Below are positions 52,605 to 54,105 of a stretch of DNA of 54,105 bases, piece by piece. The notes beneath the pieces are model-generated. The model did no database searches. It was not told the DNA's origin and was given only the letters and a program-made list of their open reading frames with translations. Origin of the DNA: an uncultured Clostridia bacterium (lineage in GTDB: Bacteria > Bacillota > Clostridia > Oscillospirales > UBA644); contig CALWNV010000004.1 of the NCBI GenBank assembly GCA_944382895.1, positions 1-54,105 on the forward strand. Direction: 5' to 3'. How positions within the stretch are numbered: position 1 is the first letter of the stretch; each line of letters starts with the position of its first letter. A program made the position numbers and the translations under genes.

Positions 52605-53405
52605 TTAATATAGTTTTTTTAGATTTTCGGTCAAAAAGTCCATCGCGAGTTTTATGTCTTTTTCCGGATTAACACCGACTTCTCTTTCAATTGTCAAAAA
52701 TCCGTCGTACCCTATATCTTTAAGTGCCGCAAGATATTCGGGGAAAGGAACATCTCCTGTGCCAAGCGGTTTTTCTTCAAAGTCATCAAGCTTCGGGCTT
52801 GTTGATATACCGTCTTTTGCATGTGTGTGGACTATATAATCTTTAAGTGTGTAAACGGCTTTTACCGGGTCGTCACCGCAAAGCATTACGAAATTTGCGG
52901 GGTCAAGATTGACTTTTGCGCTTTTAACCCCGGCTTCTTCAAGACATTTTTTCAGTACGATCGCGGGTTCGGGTCCTGTTTCAAGCGCGAATGAACATCC
53001 TATCTCGTCACCGTATCTGCCTAAAGCAGTTACAGCTTTCACAATAGTTTTGAATGTGGGATGATTTTCATCTGACGGAATAAGCCCTACATGTGTGGTA
53101 ATAATGTCAGAACCTAATTCAAGGGCAAAATCCATAACTTTTTTTGTCATATCGACAACTTCGTCATTTTTTTCTTCATGTTCAAAGCCCAGCCCGAAAT
53201 CTCCGCAGATCGCAGAAAAAACAAGCCCGTTATCCGCTACAAATTTTTTGATATCGCGGATTTCTTCTTTTGTAAATTTGCCCGGGCCGAAATCTTTGCC
53301 CGTGGCGTAAGGTTGTATGCCCTGTGCCCCTATCTCCCTTGCTTTTATTACGGCTTCTCTGAACGGGAGCCTGAAACTGTCGGTTATAACGCCTATTTTC
53401 ATCAT
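52605..53405 (-). CDS. Sugar-phosphate isomerase/epimerase family protein
   Basis: The 266-residue product is a TIM-barrel protein of the xylose-isomerase-like/hydroxypyruvate-isomerase group. [18 protein letters not shown] opens the barrel. Likely metal ligands are the Glu in ALETGPEP, the Asp in NLDPANF, the His in VHTHAKDG and the Glu in FLTIERE. The substrate is probably a sugar, inosose or related ketose, not determinable here. The ATG at 53405 has GGAGGG 7 bases upstream. The longer frame to 53468 is excluded because the promoter lies inside it. The next gene, of the same broad family, starts 22 bases later. Confidence 0.92.
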   Translation of the reverse strand: MMKIGVITDSFRLPFREAVIKAREIGAQGIQPYATGKDFGPGKFTKEEIRDIKKFVADNGLVFSAICGDFGLGFEHEEKNDEVVDMTKKVMDFALELGSDIITTHVGLIPSDENHPTFKTIVKAVTALGRYGDEIGCSFALETGPEPAIVLKKCLEEAGVKSAKVNLDPANFVMLCGDDPVKAVYTLKDYIVHTHAKDGISTSPKLDDFEEKPLGTGDVPFPEYLAALKDIGYDGFLTIEREVGVNPEKDIKLAMDFLTENLKKLY

Positions 53406-53439
53406 ATAAAATCCCTCCGGATAATTTTTGTACAGAAGA

Positions 53440-53468
53440 AGTATATCACAGTGCTTTATATAAGTCAA
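53440..53468 (-). promoter_or_regulatory. Promoter for the isomerase-acetyltransferase operon
   Basis: Minus-strand TTGACT (53463-53468) and TATACT (53440-53445) are 17 bases apart, about 35 bases upstream of the first isomerase. The -35 box overlaps the last codons of the preceding membrane-protein gene. Confidence 0.75.
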
Positions 53469-53929
53469 GAGCGAGATTGTGTATGTTTTTTGTTTTTAAG
53501 ATTTTGTCTGAGATAAAAAAGAAAAAGAATGTATGCCGTGTCAAGCACGAAAGACAAAACAGTCCCTATGGTCCTTCCCGCAAGCATTACAAAGGTTGTA
53601 AGAAGGAGATCGGCACATATAAAAACCATAGATGGTATTATAAACAATGTGACTCTTTTTTTCAGGGTAAAAAAACAGTTTATTATCAGACATACATATG
53701 CGAGTACGGGCACTGAGATAAACAGGATTTTCCACAGGACGGAAATATTTCCTTCGGATAGTGAGAAAAGAGGAAAAAATGTCAAACTGTAAAGTATCCT
53801 CGGAATATATAAAAAGACGTCTGTGATTCCGATCCAGATCAGGCCAACCCCCGCCAGAGGTGCCGCAATACTGTAAATAAGTATCCAGAAAATCGCTTTA
53901 GCCGGATTGATTAGCTTTGAGTCTTTCAT
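53465..53929 (-). CDS. Small membrane protein of unknown function
   Basis: The 154-residue product has four hydrophobic segments at about 12-35, 65-88, 93-118 and 122-143, and a basic C-terminus ([14 protein letters not shown]). The family is not recognised. The ATG at 53929 overlaps the stop of the upstream membrane-protein gene by one base (TGATG), with AAGGAGAA as ribosome site inside that gene's end. The two are therefore translationally coupled and may form a membrane complex. Confidence 0.75.
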   Translation of the reverse strand: MKDSKLINPAKAIFWILIYSIAAPLAGVGLIWIGITDVFLYIPRILYSLTFFPLFSLSEGNISVLWKILFISVPVLAYVCLIINCFFTLKKRVTLFIIPSMVFICADLLLTTFVMLAGRTIGTVLSFVLDTAYILFLFYLRQNLKNKKHTQSRS

Positions 53930-54105
53930 CAGTTCTCCTTTTTTGACAGAGCATATATTGCGGCCGCGCCTGCGATAAGTAACAAAAGAGATGCTGTTAT
54001 ATTAATGATCCACCAGAGTGTGCCGGATGAAAGGTTTGTGCTTATTTCTGGGATAATAGATTGAGTAAATATTGCAAGAGGTGAACCGATTACAAATCCA
54101 AGAAT
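53929..54105 (-). CDS. C-terminal part of a membrane protein, cut by the window edge
   Basis: Fifty-eight codons of an open frame enter from the right edge and end at the TGA at 53929-53931. They encode a hydrophobic entry (ILGFVIGSPLAIF), a short loop (EISTNLSSG) and a final span (WWIINITASLLLLIAGAAA) with the tail YALSKKEN. The family is not recognisable from this part. It is coupled to the four-span protein that follows. Confidence 0.7.
   Translation of the reverse strand: MLGFVIGSPLAIFTQSIIPEISTNLSSGTLWWIINITASLLLLIAGAAAIYALSKKEN

Noticed and set aside
1-54105. CRISPR arrays, tRNA or rRNA genes, toxin-antitoxin or restriction systems
   Set aside because: No regularly spaced repeats, cloverleaf-like sequences or recognisable defence proteins were seen on reading both strands. 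A covariance-model scan was not possible here.

Overview
The window looks like chromosomal DNA of a low-GC, Gram-positive anaerobe of the class Clostridia. A member of the Oscillospirales/Ruminococcaceae-like gut or rumen lineages is my best guess. The basis is strong AGGAGG-type ribosome sites, frequent TTG and GTG starts, TTGACA-N17-TATAAT promoters, a dockerin-bearing surface protein, a methylglyoxal synthase gene and a maf-mreBCD-pbp2-minD cluster. No rRNA, tRNA, CRISPR array, phage structural gene or replication origin was seen. The taxonomic call is inference from gene content.

Left part (1-16 kb). It starts with a membrane protein of unknown function, then an HtrA-type protease on the minus strand and a minus-strand pair of an RlmL-type rRNA methyltransferase and a GNAT acetyltransferase. 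The divergent rlmD follows, then a 625-bp gap. After that come metF with a stand-alone MetH-activation-like protein, and a tightly packed plus-strand operon: lon, engB, lysA, rlmB, a catalytically degenerate P-type ATPase relative, yebC and a small XRE regulator. Most junctions in this operon overlap by a few bases.

Middle part (16-27 kb). A large secreted CBM9-like protein with three repeats of about 159 residues is followed by a 5-kb segment bounded by imperfect inverted repeats (18770-18812 and 23733-23776). The segment holds a YitT-type membrane protein, a COG2426 small membrane protein, a pyruvate kinase, and a large serine recombinase that has lost its catalytic N-terminus. It looks like an acquired, decayed insertion. 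Beyond it lie cysK and a two-gene ABC exporter on the minus strand.

Right-centre part (27-45.4 kb). A long plus-strand run handles envelope growth and translation: maf, mreB, mreC, mreD and pbp2, then an interposed glycosidase-like lipoprotein with its own promoter, then minD, mgsA, hisS and aspS. A four-gene Gld-like ABC system (ATPase, permease, GldG-like, DUF4340) follows, then thrS and a strong bidirectional terminator.

Right end (45.4-54.1 kb). All genes are on the minus strand: an MFS transporter, an LRR-FN3-dockerin secreted protein downstream of an alkaline-phosphatase lipoprotein, and a small sugar-related operon. That operon holds an isomerase/epimerase, a second isomerase broken by a stop next to a 15-A tract, and a sugar O-acetyltransferase. 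Two small membrane proteins follow, the last cut by the window edge.

The points most worth a second look are the P-type ATPase pseudoenzyme, the inverted-repeat-bounded segment, the divergent MreB, the dockerin/phosphatase pair and the isomerase interrupted at a homopolymer. I found no clearly new multi-gene defence or biosynthetic system.
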